From positions 9,520,492 to 9,584,491 of the forward strand of contig JAGTTD010000013.1 in NCBI GenBank assembly GCA_018398585.1: DNA of 64,000 bases, in the 5' to 3' direction. Under the pieces are notes generated by a model, which made no database searches, was not told the origin of the DNA, and was given only the letters and a program-made list of their open reading frames with translations. Positions 20,540 through 31,745 of the stretch are shown here, piece after piece (position 1 is the stretch's first letter; every line of letters starts with the position of its first letter). The stretch comes from Simmondsia chinensis (taxonomy: Eukaryota; Streptophyta; Magnoliopsida; Caryophyllales; Simmondsiaceae). The position numbers were made by a program, and so were the translations under genes.

Positions 20540-20575
20540 AATTGGTATCAGAGCTTGATTCTTCGAATTGATACA

Positions 20576-21340
20576 ATGGCATCAGGTATTAAAACCGAGG
20601 TTGAGAAATTCAATGGTCAGGGAAGCTTTAGCTTATGGCAAGTCCGTGTGAAAGGACTCCTGACTCAGAACGGCTTGAAGAAAGCATTGGAGGGGAAAGA
20701 GAAGAAACCAGAAACATTGACCGAGGCACAATGGGAAGAGTTGGATGAGAAGGCTCTCACGGCTATACAGATGTGTTTGGCTGACGATGTTTTGTCAGAG
20801 GTATTGGAGATTAAAACCGCAAAGGAGTTATGGGAGAAACTGTTAGACATGTTTTGCCACAAGTCAGTCTCCAACAAACTCGCAGTGAAACGGCGGTTGT
20901 ACACTTTTCGTATGTCAGAAGGTACATCTCTTAAAAACCATCTTAGCGAATTTACCTCAATTATTCATGAATTAAAGGCTTTGGATGATGTCCCTAAGGA
21001 CGAGGATCAAGCTATAATATTACTGTGTTCGCTCTCAAATGCGTATAAGGGCTTTGTAGAAAGCATGATATACGGGGTAGGCCAACTATTACTGTTGATG
21101 AAGTAAAAAGAAACCTAGTGAGTAAAGAACGGGTAGATAAGGAATTATCTTACTCTGTGAATGACTCGGGTAGTGGCTTACATGTGAAAGGTCGATCAGA
21201 ACATAGGAGATCCAATGGTGGGAATAAGTCTAGGTCCAAATCTAGATATAAGAACCTGTCGTGTCACTATTGTCACAAAGAAGGGGCACATAAAGAAAGA
21301 CTGTTACAGATATAAGCATAAATTAGAAGAGGGTAACAGG
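20576..21340 (+). pseudogene. Copia gag
   Basis: Starts ATG 20576 (MASGIKTEVEKFNGQGSF, then SLWQVRVKGLLTQNGLKKAL), a Tnt1/Tork-like gag beginning. It is open to 21106, containing LADDVLSEVLEIKTAKELW and KLAVKRRLYTFRMSEGTSLK. A first shift follows the YGVG position and a second splits the zinc knuckle: CHYC lies in one frame and KKGHIKKDCY in another (21260-21310). Gag forms the particle and binds the element RNA. Confidence 0.88.
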
Positions 21341-21896
21341 GGTGACCAGGGTAAAGACAAGTCCGCTGAGGCTAGTGTTGTAGAGGAGAATAGTGAAGGG
21401 GAGTTTCTATTAGTTGCTGATTCTCAGTCCAGGTCCATAGGTAAGTGCGTCATGGATTCGGGTTGTTCGTTTCATGTTACTCCAAACAGAGACTGGTATT
21501 CCACGTATAAGTCTATACAAGGTGGGGTTGTCAGCGGGTGTGGGAACAGTCCGTGTGAGAATGTATGATGGAAATATTAGAACCTTAAGTGATATTCGTC
21601 ACGTCCCAGATTTGAAAAAGAACTTGATTTCTCTAGGTACCCTTGAATCTAATGGGTACAAGTACACTGCTGAAGGTGGAGTCATGCGGGTCAGTAAGGG
21701 TGTGCTAATTGTGGTGAAAGGAAATAGGGTTGGTACTTTGTATGAGCTTGCAGGTACAACCGTGACAGGTGCAGTTGCTGTTTTCACATCTGCTATGACA
21801 GATGCAGAGATCACAAGATTATGGCACATGAGAATGGGTCATATTGGTGACAAGGTATTGTCTGAGCTGAGTAAGAGGGGAGTTCTTTGTGGTTAG
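21341..21896 (+). pseudogene. Copia protease and pre-integrase region
   Basis: The protease has CVMDSGCSFHVTPNRDW, with the D-S-G catalytic triad intact. A frameshift near 21535 precedes VRMYDGNIRTLSDIRHVPDL and NLISLGTLESNGYKY. The pre-integrase zinc region shows WHMRMGHIGDKVLSELSKRG. An in-frame TAG at 21894-21896 replaces a codon that is Gln in the related copia at 44300-45100. Confidence 0.88.
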
Positions 21897-23561
21897 TCAA
21901 CAGGACTGACGGGATTCTGTGAGCACTGTATTTATGGGAAGCAGAAGAGAGTCAGCTCCCAGGCAGCAGTGCATCAGACAAAGGGAACGTTAGACTACAT
22001 ATATTCTGATCTGTGGGGACCATCCAGAGTGGCTTCTAAAGGTTGGTCCAGGTATCTTCTAACGTTCACTGGTGACTACTCACGTAAAGTTTGGGTCTAT
22101 TTTCTTAAGCAGAAAAATGAAGTGTATGATATCTTCAAGAAGTGGAAAGTTCTTCTTGAAAAACAGACAGGGAAGTCGATCAAGAGGTTGAGGACTGATA
22201 ATGGTCTTGAGTTTGTCGAAGGGGACTTCACTAAATTTTGTGAAGATCAGGGCATAGTTCGACACAGGACATGTACAGGTCAACCTCAGCAAAATGGAGT
22301 GGCCGAAAGGTTAAATAGGACGTTACTTGAGAAGGCTCGTTGTATGCTTTCAAATGCAGGTTTAAAGAGAGAATGGTGGGCAGAAGCAGTTAGCATGGCT
22401 TGCTATCTTGTGAACAAGACACTGCATTCTTCATTACAGATGAAGACTCCTGAAGAGATATGGTCTGGTTCAACTTCTGATTATTTGCAGATCAAAGTTT
22501 TTGGTTGTCCTGTACATGCATATGTTAATAATGGAAAGCTGGAGCCTAGGGCCAAGAAGTGCATCTTTCTTGGTTATACGTCAGGTGTGAAGGGATATAG
22601 ACTGTGGGATCCATGTGTTCAGAAGTTTCTGACTAGTAGAAATATTACTTTCGATGAGTCTGCTCTACTTAATCCGCCACACACACCCTCCATTGACAGA
22701 GATACTGTTCAGGTTGAGACACCTGATGATACAGAGATGCAGTCAGATCAGCAGATTGTTCAGCTTGAGAGTATTCCAACAGCTCAGTTATGGGTTTCTG
22801 ATGTTGTTACTGATAATGCAGAAACATGTCAGCAAGTGGAGAATATTACTATAGCTGGTGGTAGACCGAGGCGACAGATCAGGCCTCCTGAGAGATATGG
22901 GTATGAGGAGATGATTGCCTATGCCCTCTCTACTGCTGAAACGTTAGATGACAGTGAGCCGACTTCGTATACAGAGGCTATATCGAGATCAGATGCTGAG
23001 AAGTGGCTCGTTGCTATGAATGAAAAGATGCTGTCTCTTCATAAGAATCAGACTTGGGAACTGGTGAAGCCTCCTATAGGGAAAAGATTGGTTGGATGCA
23101 AGTGGGTCTTCAAGAGAAAAGAGGGCATTCCTAAAGTGGAAGATGCGAGGTACAAGGCACGTTTGGTAGCTAAAGGCTACAGTCAGGTACAAGGTGTTGA
23201 TTTTCATGATATTTTCTCACCTGTAGTTAGACACACTTCGATTCGTGCATTATTGTCTTTGGTTGCCATGCATGATTTTGAACTTGAACAATTGGATGTC
23301 AAAACTGCATTCTTGCATGGTGAACTAGAAGAGAGTATCTTTATGCATCAGCCCGAGGGTTTTGTTATTGAAGGAAAAGAAGATCATGTGTGTTTGCTTA
23401 GACGGTCTTTATTTGGTTTAAAGCAATCTCCTAGACAGTGGTATAGGAGATTTGATCAGTTCATGACAAGTCATGATTACATCAGGAGTAAGTACGACAG
23501 TTGTGTGTACTTCAGAAAGACAGATTTGTTTATTTGCTTTTGTACGTTGACGATATGTTAA
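21897..23561 (+). pseudogene. Copia integrase core and RT fingers/palm
   Basis: The same frame resumes after the stop at 21896. Integrase: the CEHCIYGKQKR zinc Cys pair, DYIYSDLWGPS (first Asp), RLRTDNGLEF (second Asp), QPQQNGVAERLNRTL (Glu), so the DDE set is intact. Then the KKCIFLGYTSGVKGYRLWD block and RT with WELVKPPIGKRLVGCKWVFK, ARLVAKGYSQVQGVDFHDIF and LDVKTAFLHGELEESIFM. A frameshift near 23520 separates this from the YVDD box, and the frame ends at 23561. Confidence 0.92.
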
Positions 23562-24508
23562 TTGCAGCACGAGATATGAAAGATATTGATAACTTGAAAT
23601 CAATGCTGAAGAGTGAATTTGAGATGAAGGATCTTGGAGCAGCTAAGAACATATTAGGCATGGAAAGTCATAGAGACCGAGAAGCTGGAAAATTATACTT
23701 GTCTCAGGAGAAGTATATTGAGAAAGTGTTAGACAGGTTTCATATGAAGGATGCTAACCCGGTTAGCACGCCCTTAGCAGCTCATTTCAGACTCTCAATG
23801 TTAGATTCGCCTCAGACTGAGGAGGACGTCAGGTACATGTCTCAGATTCCTTATTCTAGTGCAGTGGGCAGTATAATGTATGCGATGGTTTGCACGCATC
23901 CAAATATTGCTTTTGCTGTGAGCAGAGTTAGTAGGTACATGGCGAATCCGGGCAGAGAACATTGGCATGTAGTAAAGTGGATTCTCAGGTATCTTCGTGG
24001 AACCTCTGATTTATGTTTGGAATATGGGAAAAGTAAGTGCTGTTTGGTTGGGTATGTAGATTCTGACTATGGTGGAGACCTTGATAAGAGGAAGTCCACT
24101 TCAGGGTATGTGTTTTGTTTAGGTGACACAGCTATCAGTTGGAGAGCGTGGTTGCAGCCTGTTACAGCACAATCTACTACCGAGGCCGAGTACATGGCAG
24201 TAACAGACGCGTTCAAAGAAGCCGTCTGGTTGAGAGGATTGATCAGTGAAATTAGTGTTGAGTAGGGGATAGTTAGAGTTTACTGTGATAGCCAGTCCGC
24301 TATCCACCTAGTGAAAGATCAGATGACTCATCATGATCGAACGAAACATATTGATGTGAAGCATCATTTTATCAGAGATCTGATTGACGAGCGGAAGGTG
24401 GAGTTGAGGAAGATTGGGACTGAAGATAACCCAGCTGACATGTTCACAAAAGTTCTACCAAGTAACAAGTTCGAGCATTGCTCGAATTTAGTGGGTCTTT
24501 CAGTTTGA
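23501..24508 (+). pseudogene. Copia RT active site and RNase H
   Basis: The frame carries LLLYVDDMLIAARD (catalytic YVDD intact), FEMKDLGAAKNILGME and YMANPGREHWHVVKWILRYL. RNase H motifs are GYVDSDYGGDLDKRKSTSGY, TAQSTTEAEYMAV and CDSQSAIHLVKD. One in-frame TAG at 24263-24265 interrupts RNase H; the frame then continues to the natural stop at 24508 (DNPADMFTKVLPSNKFEH). Confidence 0.92.
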
Positions 24509-24596
24509 TATATGGTAGCCCGGTTGAGGGGGCGTTTTGTGGAGAAGGTGGGGTTTGTTTTATTGTTGATGTTGATTTTGAGCCAAGGTGGAGATT

Positions 24597-25074
24597 TGTT
24601 AGGTATATGTCTCAAAATTACATGGCGTATTAAGAAGAAGTGTCGTGAAGACCCCGATCGATCGGGTGGAGCTCGATCGATCAAAAATGTTACGTAAACA
24701 AAGGACGTCTGCAGTGAGGCGGCCGATCGATCGGGAGGAACCGATCGATCGGGAAACAGGGTTTATGCGGCCTATATAAACGGACGTAGGGGTTCGTCAT
24801 TAGGCATCCAAAGTCAAGGAGAGGCTTCCCTTGCGCGGCGCCGCACCAAAATAAATTGAGTGTTGAGAGAGAATCTTTGTAATTCGTCTTCTTCTTTTGT
24901 TCAATAATAAAAGCTCCGATCTTCGCCCGTGGTTTTCTCCCCTTTCGATTGTAAAGGGGTTTCCACGTAAATCCTTATGTCTATTGTTTTGTTTCTCTTT
25001 TAGTCCGATTGTTTCTCGTATTGTCGTGGTATTTGATTCGTTTGAGATCCGAGTATATTGTTTATTTCCGCACA
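24597..25074 (+). repeat. 3' LTR of the nested copia
   Basis: 478 bp. It lacks one GATCGATCGGG unit relative to the 5' LTR (about 17-19 bp) and has further substitutions, including loss of one motif copy to GATCGATCAAAA. Confidence 0.9.
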
Positions 25075-25252
25075 AATTGGTATCAGAGCTTGGTTCTTCG
25101 AATTGATACAATGGCATCAGGTATTAAAACCGAGGTTGAGAAATTCAATGGTCAGGGAAGCTTTAGCTTATGGCAAGTCCGTGTGAAAGGACTCCTGACT
25201 CAGAACGGCTTGAAGAAAGCACTGGAGGGGAAAGAGAAGAAACCAGAAACAT
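25075..25252 (+). pseudogene. Second partial copy of copia primer site and gag start
   Basis: Downstream of the 3' LTR the sequence repeats 20540-20717 (primer site TGGTATCAGAGC, ATG and about 47 gag codons) almost perfectly. It breaks off at GAAACATTGA, where it joins TGATAACATT of the duplicated Tat sequence with a shared TGA. Confidence 0.93.
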
Positions 25253-25349
25253 TGATAACATTCTCCCCGAGCAGTCTAGTCTTGAAAGCAGTTTTTTAAA
25301 GGGGAAATTGGTGAGCACTATTATGGGGTGAGCTTGGAAATAAGGTCTT
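25253..25349. repeat. 97-bp direct duplication, right copy
   Basis: Matches 19946-20042 with one difference (CTCCCCGAGC versus CTCCCCAAGC). The Tat RNase H sequence continues uninterrupted to the right from 25350. Confidence 0.95.
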
Positions 25350-26530
25350 AATTTGCGAGTAGCCACAATTAAGGCCAACACGGTTTTTTCGTAGTTAGGG
25401 TACCTCTTCTCCGAGTCTTTAAGCATCTGGCTGACAAAGTATACTGGGAATTTTTACCCTTTTCTATCCGCTATTAGGACATCACTTTTGGCATCCTCGG
25501 ACATGGCAATATATATATGTACATTGTGTCATTGGGTTCGGGCTTAGTAACGGTCAGGAGGTGCAAGAGATATTGCTTTAACTGTGAGAAAGCACTCTCG
25601 CAATCTTCGTTCCAATGGAAATGCTGCTTCTTTCTCAACGTCTTAAAGAAGGGGAGAGCCTTTTCTACCGATTTACTTATAAATCGAGCTAGTGAAGCCA
25701 TGCTCCCTCTAAGCTTTTGAATGTCCTTTTCAGTTTTTGGAGATACCATATCCAAAATAGCGCGTATTTTCCTAGGGTTTGCCTCAATTCCTCGTGACCT
25801 TACAATGAACCCTAAGAACTTCCCTTCTAGTACCCCGAATGAGCATTTCTCAAGGTTCAGCTTCATTCAGTATTTTATAAGAGCTTCCAAAGTCTCTTTT
25901 AGATCCTTGGCGTGTTCCTGCTTTCGTTGAGATTTGACTATCATGTTATCCACATGCACTTCGACATTTCAACCAATATGAGGAGCAAAGACTTTATTCA
26001 CAACCCTCTGCTAAGTCGCCCCAGCATTCTTAAGGCCGAACGGCATAACCCTGTAACAATATGTCCCGTTTGCCATCATGAAAGACATCTTCTCCTCTTC
26101 GTGGGGATGAGTGGTATCTTGAGAATGCGTCCATAAAGCTAAATAGCTCATAGCCCGCTGTAGAATCTACTAGCCTATCAATTTTAGGTAGCGGATATGA
26201 GTCTTTTGGGCATGCCCCATTAAGGTCCGCGAAGTCTATGTGTATTCGCTCGCTTCCATTAGGTTTCTTCACTAGAACTACATTAGCTAGCCATTCTGGG
26301 TATAGGACTTCCCTGATAAAGCCGCCCTGCATTATCTGTTTTATTTCAGTTTTTATGGCCTCATTCCTCTCAGTGCAGAAGCTACGCCTCTTCTGTCTGA
26401 CGGGAGTCTTGTCTGCCCACACATTAAGATAATGGGTGATTATTTTCGGTGATATCCTAGGAATCTCTTTGATGGCAAAAGCGAAGACGTCACTGTACTG
26501 CACTAACAACTCCCCAATTTCTTGCCTCAA
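25350..26530 (-). pseudogene. Tat reverse transcriptase and first RNase H
   Basis: On the minus strand from 26530: ITHYLNVWADKTPVRQKRR, FIREVLYPEWLANVVLVKK, IDFADLNGACPKDSYPLP, then a frameshift. The catalytic box near 25945 reads VEVHVDNMIVKS, where the family has YVDDM, so the second catalytic Asp is Asn. A stop precedes MKLNLEKCSFGVLEGKFLGF (25866). Then ANPRKIRAILDMVSPKTEKD and AFSQLKQYL, and RNase H with RYPNYEKTVLALIVATRKL and AHPIIVLTN (25426-25340). Downstream RNase H residues are in the 97-bp duplicated segment and beyond the copia. Confidence 0.88.
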
Positions 26531-26800
26531 ACTAGGGGCTAATCCCGTGCCCAGGCTTACATTTCATCCTGCTGCAAGTTCATACTTTACTAACAGCAAA
26601 GGAGAGGATTCGTTGGTCATGTTCTGCCCCGGTGAAATTAATGCATGGAAAAGTGTAGGCCTCGCCATAGAGATAGTTGGTCTAAGGAATGCTTGACAGC
26701 ATTCTCTAGTGAGACCTTGGCTTCTCCTATCAGACATAACCCTGCCGCCGCCTACCTGAAATTTCATAGTCAGGTGATATGTAAAAACAATAGCTTGGAG

Positions 26801-27433
26801 TCAGTTTAACGTGGGTCCGCCTAAAATCACGTTATATGTAGAGGGGATGTCTACCGGCAAGTAGTCCACCTTCATGGCCTGCTGCTTCTGCCCATTTCGA
26901 AAAACTGTAGCTAATGCCAACTTCCCCAGTGGAGATATGGGGCTTCTCGAAAATCCCACCACTGGGTACGGGACTGGCATAAACATTGTTAACGGGAGCT
27001 CCATTCTATCATAACGCCCACGGAAGGGTATGTCAATCGAGCTCCCTTGATCAACCAGTAATCGATGCACTGTATAGCCCTGGATTTCAATAGTTATTAC
27101 TAGCGGATCCTCGTGGGGCATGACAATCCCTTTAGCATCTTCTTCAGTAAAGCGTATATCAATATGTTCTCTAGTGGACAATGGGGCAAACGCTAGTTCT
27201 TTTGATGTTACAAAAGTATGATGATGATTGTGGGAATGCCGAACCCCATGCATGATGGCGGCAATCACCTTTGGTACTAGGTCTCCTGAGTCCTCAGCAT
27301 GCTCATCATTCTCTCTCCCTTTTTCGGTCTTGAGCTTTTTCAAATCAGCGCATGCTCCCCACTGCCCCGCATGTTTGGCTTCTTCCATTTGAAATTTGAG
27401 GGCCTGACATTCAACAGTATTATGACGAGGCAC
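26801..27433 (-). pseudogene. Tat protease region
   Basis: 210 codons, following a CQYHQVPRHNTVEC zinc-knuckle-like motif at its upstream border. The protease reads YTVHRLLVDQGSSIDI; the family triad is D-T/S-G but here D-Q-G. Later YNVILGGPTLN matches the conserved ILGRP-like end of Ty3 proteases. The segment 26531-26800 between this and RT is a broken linker. Confidence 0.8.
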
Positions 27434-28534
27434 TTGGTGATACTGGCACCACTTGGCCTCACCATCCTTGGTGCGTGATGGGGCTTCCTAAAGTTTTCTG
27501 TGCAGGGTCTTCTTCTTGACTTCCATAAGAGGCCGGGGGGCTCCTTGCCGGGGAGGTGAGTTTGGCACGCATCTCGTGGTTCGATACATATTTCTTCGCG
27601 GTCGCTTTGGGTCTTCCTTTGGTCCCAAGGGGTTGTCCTTGTGGATATCGCCTTGCTTTGGTATCGATTGTATTATGTCTTCAGCAGAGATGTATTTATT
27701 TGCCTTGTGCTATAGTTCATCGATTGTAGATATTTGCCCTTTGGCAACAGAAAATTTGAAACTTGAATTTTGCAGTCCATTGATAAAAGTAGTGATGGAT
27801 GTCTCATCGGCAAGGTTAGCAATGTCAACCGTGGCACGGGTAAACCGGTGCACATAGCCTCTCAATGACTCATGCTCGTGCTATTGTAACTTAAGCAGAT
27901 GCGTGGTAATTTTCTTTCACCTCTTGTTGCTGACAAAATGACGAACAAACTTTTCTGAAAGTTCAGTAAAGCTGTCAATGGATGAGTTTGGGAGCGACAT
28001 GAACCAACTTTGGGTCACTCCTTTCAGAGTAGCTGGAAAGCACTTGCACCATATGTCGTCACCCACATCTTGTAGATACATCCGTGCCATAAAACCGGCC
28101 AGATGATCCTCCGGATCTTGGGTCCCGCCAAATAGCTCGATACTTGGGATCTTTACCTTCCCAACAGGGGCCATCAGAATCCTGAGGGTAAAAGGTGAAT
28201 GTGTGCCAAGTACTTGGGAAATCATACTTGGCCTTTCATGTCTTTCACTATTTTTCTTATCACTCTGTGTAGGGCCACGGTAAGCGCTGGCCATTGATTC
28301 AGTAATTTCATCTGAAGCTCGTGACTGTGTGGGTTGGAATTTCGTATGAGTAGCTGCAAACTGGCTAGGATCTAAGGTTTTTCCTGCAAAGTTGGCTCTA
28401 TTACTAATGTCTTCCAATATCCGTGAGAGGATCTGTTCAATTTGTTGTTGAAGTTTGTTAAATTGAGCCCTGATGATGTGTTCAGAATTTTCTGGCCCTA
28501 CCGAAGGGTTGGTATGTTGGCTGGAGTTTATCAT
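27434..28534 (-). pseudogene. Tat gag
   Basis: Starts at 28534 (MINSSQHTNPSVGPENSEH), soon after the primer site. The gag core has IPSIELFGGTQDPEDHLAGF, CFPATLKGVTQSWFMSLP and FTELSEKFVRHFVSNKR, as in Tat gags. The frame stops at 27917 and resumes in others with RFTRATVDIANLADETSIT and FINGLQNSSFKFSVAKGQ. It ends in the knuckle CQYHQVPRHNTVEC near 27410-27455. Confidence 0.8.
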
Positions 28535-28555
28535 AGAGGAAAGGTTTTTTCCTTT

Positions 28556-28572
28556 CCCACAGACGGTGCCAC
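28556..28572 (-). other. Primer-binding-site-like sequence of the Tat element
   Basis: Minus strand TGGCACCGTCTGTGGGA, next to the 5' LTR. It resembles the TGGCGCCGTCTGTGGG primer region usual in Tat elements; I did not assign the tRNA. Confidence 0.6.
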
Positions 28573-28573
28573 T

Positions 28574-29152
28574 TGTTTCAGAATAAATTAAGCAGGTCGC
28601 CTAGGTCCGTGGGCCTGTCTCAACTTGTCCCAAACAAGACTAGATGGATTTGTTGGGTGGTTCTTGAAGGAAGGACCACGCTCAAATCCCTTGTGTTCTT
28701 TCCTCCTCTTTTCTTTTCTTCTTCCTTGTTTTTTATTTCTCTGTCTTGGTTGCCCTTTGGCATGACCCTATATTTATAAGAGTTTAGGGATAGGCTTTGA
28801 CTTTTACTTTCGGTAGGTTTGACCGGCAATTACTGATAAGCTTAGCTTTTTCCTATATAGATACTTTCTCGACGGTCCGTGTTACACTATCGGGTGGGTC
28901 AGGCATTATAGGTGGCCTCGGTACTAGTTGGCGGCGTGGCCGTGTAAAAGGTCGGTAGGTGCGGGTACCGAGGTTCGCTGACCGCGGCTGATAGGTCATG
29001 TAGGCAGTTTTTGGTGGGTTGCTCATTTCGGTACCGTTAGCTTACTGCCAGTTGCCTGCTGCTGGCGTTGGTTGACTGCTGCTGGGGTTGGTGCTGTCTG
29101 TCCTGCCATGGTGGTCCTCTTGATTTTCGTGCAGCTTGTCTTTATCCCAACA
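28574..29152 (-). repeat. 5' LTR of the Tat element
   Basis: 579 bp, with a small internal duplication around TTGGTTGACTGCTGCTGGGG absent from the partner, and many substitutions relative to 12899-13449. Confidence 0.9.
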
Positions 29153-29223
29153 ATACCAATACTGATAGCCTAGTAAGTGGAGTGTGTATGTTGAAGGGCC
29201 TTGAACCACTTAAAGATGAGCAC

Positions 29224-29384
29224 TGTTAAGATATATTGTATTTAGGATACAGTATAGTGTATATAGAAATAGAATATTATATGTGATATGATGTATATTT
29301 AATATATATTATGAGATATTGTAATCCTCTGTATATATACATTGTGACCCCCCCAAATAGAGGTGTGTGGATATTCAGTTTACA
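29224..29384 (+). repeat. 5' LTR of the decayed copia
   Basis: TGTTAAGATATATTGTATTT to CAGTTTACA; partner at 33783-33944. Confidence 0.9.
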
Positions 29385-29508
29385 TGATATTAGAGACTTG
29401 AAATAAAATTTTCTTTTCTCTTCCCTAGGCTTGTCATCCCCCTTCTCTCTTCTTCATTATTAGGCCTTTTTCTTATGGATTAGGGTTTCTTGATCTCTTG
29501 CTTCTCTC

Positions 29509-30640
29509 ATGGCTGCCGTGGACTCTTCCTCTGCATCCCAAGTTAATGATTCTTCTTCTTCAGTCTCTCCCATGCCAAATCCTCTCGCCTCTTGCAATAT
29601 CAAAGATTTCGTAATTGAGGTTCTTAATTATGAGAATTACCAACTATCGAGTGAATTTTTCATCAATACTCTCAACGGTCATGGTCTTATTGGGCACAAT
29701 AATGGCAACACGACATGTCCTAACTCTGGTGAACCCGCCTATGATCAATGGTGCCAAACTTATTTTCTTATTGTCTCCGAATATATTCTAATTGTTCCCG
29801 AGAAATTGTTCGTATGGTGATGAAACCAGGAAAGGAACTGACTGCTGCATACATTTGGAATGAAATCAAGAAACTGTGTTAGGCACAGGCTTACACTATT
29901 GCCCTCCAACTTAAAGGTGAATTTCAAGCTATGGAAAAAGGTGATCTTTTTATTTTCTCTTATCTTGAACGCATGAAAATATTATCTAACAGTCTTAATG
30001 ATGTAAACTACACTATCATCGAAACGAATTTAACTCTTCCAACCATTCATGGTTTACCTAACAAATATGAAACAGTTGCTACTACCTTAACCAATATGAC
30101 TTCTATCTCTAGCCATGCTTATGTTCGCTACTTCCCTCTATACGGGGGAAGCGCGATTGGCTCGAATCAAGTCCAAAGTGGTTTTGGCACAACCGCCCAA
30201 TCCTGCTCCTTCAGCAGCCTATGCAGCGAAGTAGACCCAAGGGGATGGAGGTGGAAATAATATCGATTATTGTGGTGGTCTTGGTGGTCACGGTGGGACC
30301 GAGGTAATTATTGGGGATAGTATTGTCTGAATAGGAATTCGTTTGGTTGGAATCTTCAAGGCTGGGGTCATGGGTTTTATAACGACGAGGTGGACGCGGT
30401 CAGGGCAACCGAGGAGGTTGTGGTCATGGTTATGGTGGGCCGCTCGACCCTAGTGGTGGTGCACCTAGTCTTCTAGGACCCAGGCTTGGTTTCAGTCCTA
30501 ATTTTTCTATGATGCCCACTAGCACTTATTATAATGTCCAATGTTATTCATGCTCCAGCTATGGTCACTATGCTTATGATTGTCCTGTTTTCCCTTAATC
30601 GAGTCAACCCCCACAAGCCTTTGTTGCTTTTAGTCCCAAG
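29509..30640 (+). pseudogene. Decayed copia gag
   Basis: Starts ATG 29509 (MAAVDSSSASQVNDSSSS). ENYQLSSEFFINTLNGHGL and later frames with YLERMKILSNSLND and LTLPTIHGLPNKYETV are gag-like. The zinc knuckle CYSCSSYGHYAYDC is at 30542-30583. At least three frame changes and several stops. Confidence 0.8.
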
Positions 30641-31745
30641 TCTTGCAACATGGATGGTTGGTTTCTAGATACTGGGGCTTCTTCTCACATGACCAATTCT
30701 CCAGGTACCTTGTCTACTCTTTAAATTTATACAAGGTCTAATTCGGTTCAAGTTGGTAATTGATTGCTTATTCCTATTTCTCTTGTTAGGACAACTACTA
30801 TTTCTAAACCCCTTTGCCTTTTTCAGTTAAATAATATTTCAGTCACATGTCAAATTACCAAAAATCTTATTTCTATTCCTTAATTAACTTCTGATAATAA
30901 TTGTGGTATTGAGTTTGATCCTTTTTGTTTTTCTGTTAAGAATATTTCAATGAAGAATGAAATTCTCAGGTGTAATAGTTTGGGTCCCTTATACACTCTT
31001 CCAGCATCATCCATGTCGCCACCCACAATAGTCTCCCTCACTGCTACATGTGTTTCCTCTGATGTGCAGCACCAGTGTCTTGGTCACCCGGGTCAGGTTA
31101 TTCTTTCTAGTTTAATTTAGTGTTAATCTTTTCATTGTTCTAATAAAAATACTAATAGTCAGCTGTTCCATGCTTGCCATTTAGGCAAACATGTTCTCTT
31201 CCTTTTTCCCATTCCAAGTCTAGTCCTTTTAGACTTTTTGAGCTAGTGCATTCTAATTTATGAACATCTCATGTGATAAGTGTTAGTAGTTGTCGCTTTT
31301 ATGTACTGTTGTTAGATGATTTTTTGCATTACTGCTAGGTTTTCCGCTTACGGCACAAATATGAGGTGTTGACATGTTTAAGGAATTTTCGAGCATATGT
31401 GTTGTATCAATTTTCTTTGGATATTAAATCCTTTCAGTTTGATCATGGATGTGAATATGATAACACCAAAATTTTTCAAATATCTGGCTGAAAATGGGAT
31501 ACTGAATCATTTTTCATGTGTTGGTACTTCTCAAAAAATGGGAAGGTTGAACGTATGCACCGCACTCTACTTAACATGTTACATAAAATGCTATTTCATG
31601 TTTCATTACCCCTATGTTTTGATTGAGGCACTTCATGTTGTGGTTTACTTATTGAACATCTTACCCACGCCTATTATACAACATAAAACCCATATGAGAC
31701 TCTCTTCCATCGAAAACTTTGTTATGATCACCTACGTGTTTTTGG
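30641..31745 (+). pseudogene. Decayed copia protease and integrase remains
   Basis: The protease site WFLDTGASSHMTNS (30659-30700) is intact. Integrase traces include an HQCLGHPG-like zinc block near 31070-31090, FDHGCEYDN near 31437-31460 (equivalent of TDNGxEF, with the Asp kept) and GRLNV where the catalytic Glu block is expected. Reading frame is broken throughout. Confidence 0.7.

Larger units (their letters stand above)
20043..25252 (+). mobile_element. Copia retrotransposon (Tnt1/Tork-like) nested in the Tat element
   Basis: LTRs at 20043-20539 and 24597-25074, iMet primer site TGGTATCAGAGC at 20543-20554, and purine tract CCAAGGTGGAGATT at 24583-24596. Gag, zinc knuckle, protease, integrase, RT and RNase H follow in copia order. 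Unusually, the right end does not stop at the LTR. The sequence continues through a second primer site and the first 160 bp of gag, then joins the 97-bp duplicated Tat sequence. Coding lesions are two in-frame stops and at least three frameshifts. Confidence 0.93.
12899..29152 (-). mobile_element. Ty3/gypsy Tat-lineage retrotransposon, interrupted by a copia
   Basis: Flanked by the perfect 5-bp duplication ATACC (12894-12898 and 29153-29157). LTRs are 551 and 579 bp. On the minus strand the order is gag (28534), protease (27433), RT (26530), RNase H (25474), a second archaeal-type RNase H (19945) and an integrase C terminus (19588). The second RNase H defines the Tat group. Between pol and the 3' LTR lie a tandem repeat and two degenerate plus-strand (antisense) genes. 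Without the nested copia it is about 11 kb. LTRs differ by many substitutions and indels, so it is much older than the chromovirus at 2175. Confidence 0.92.
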
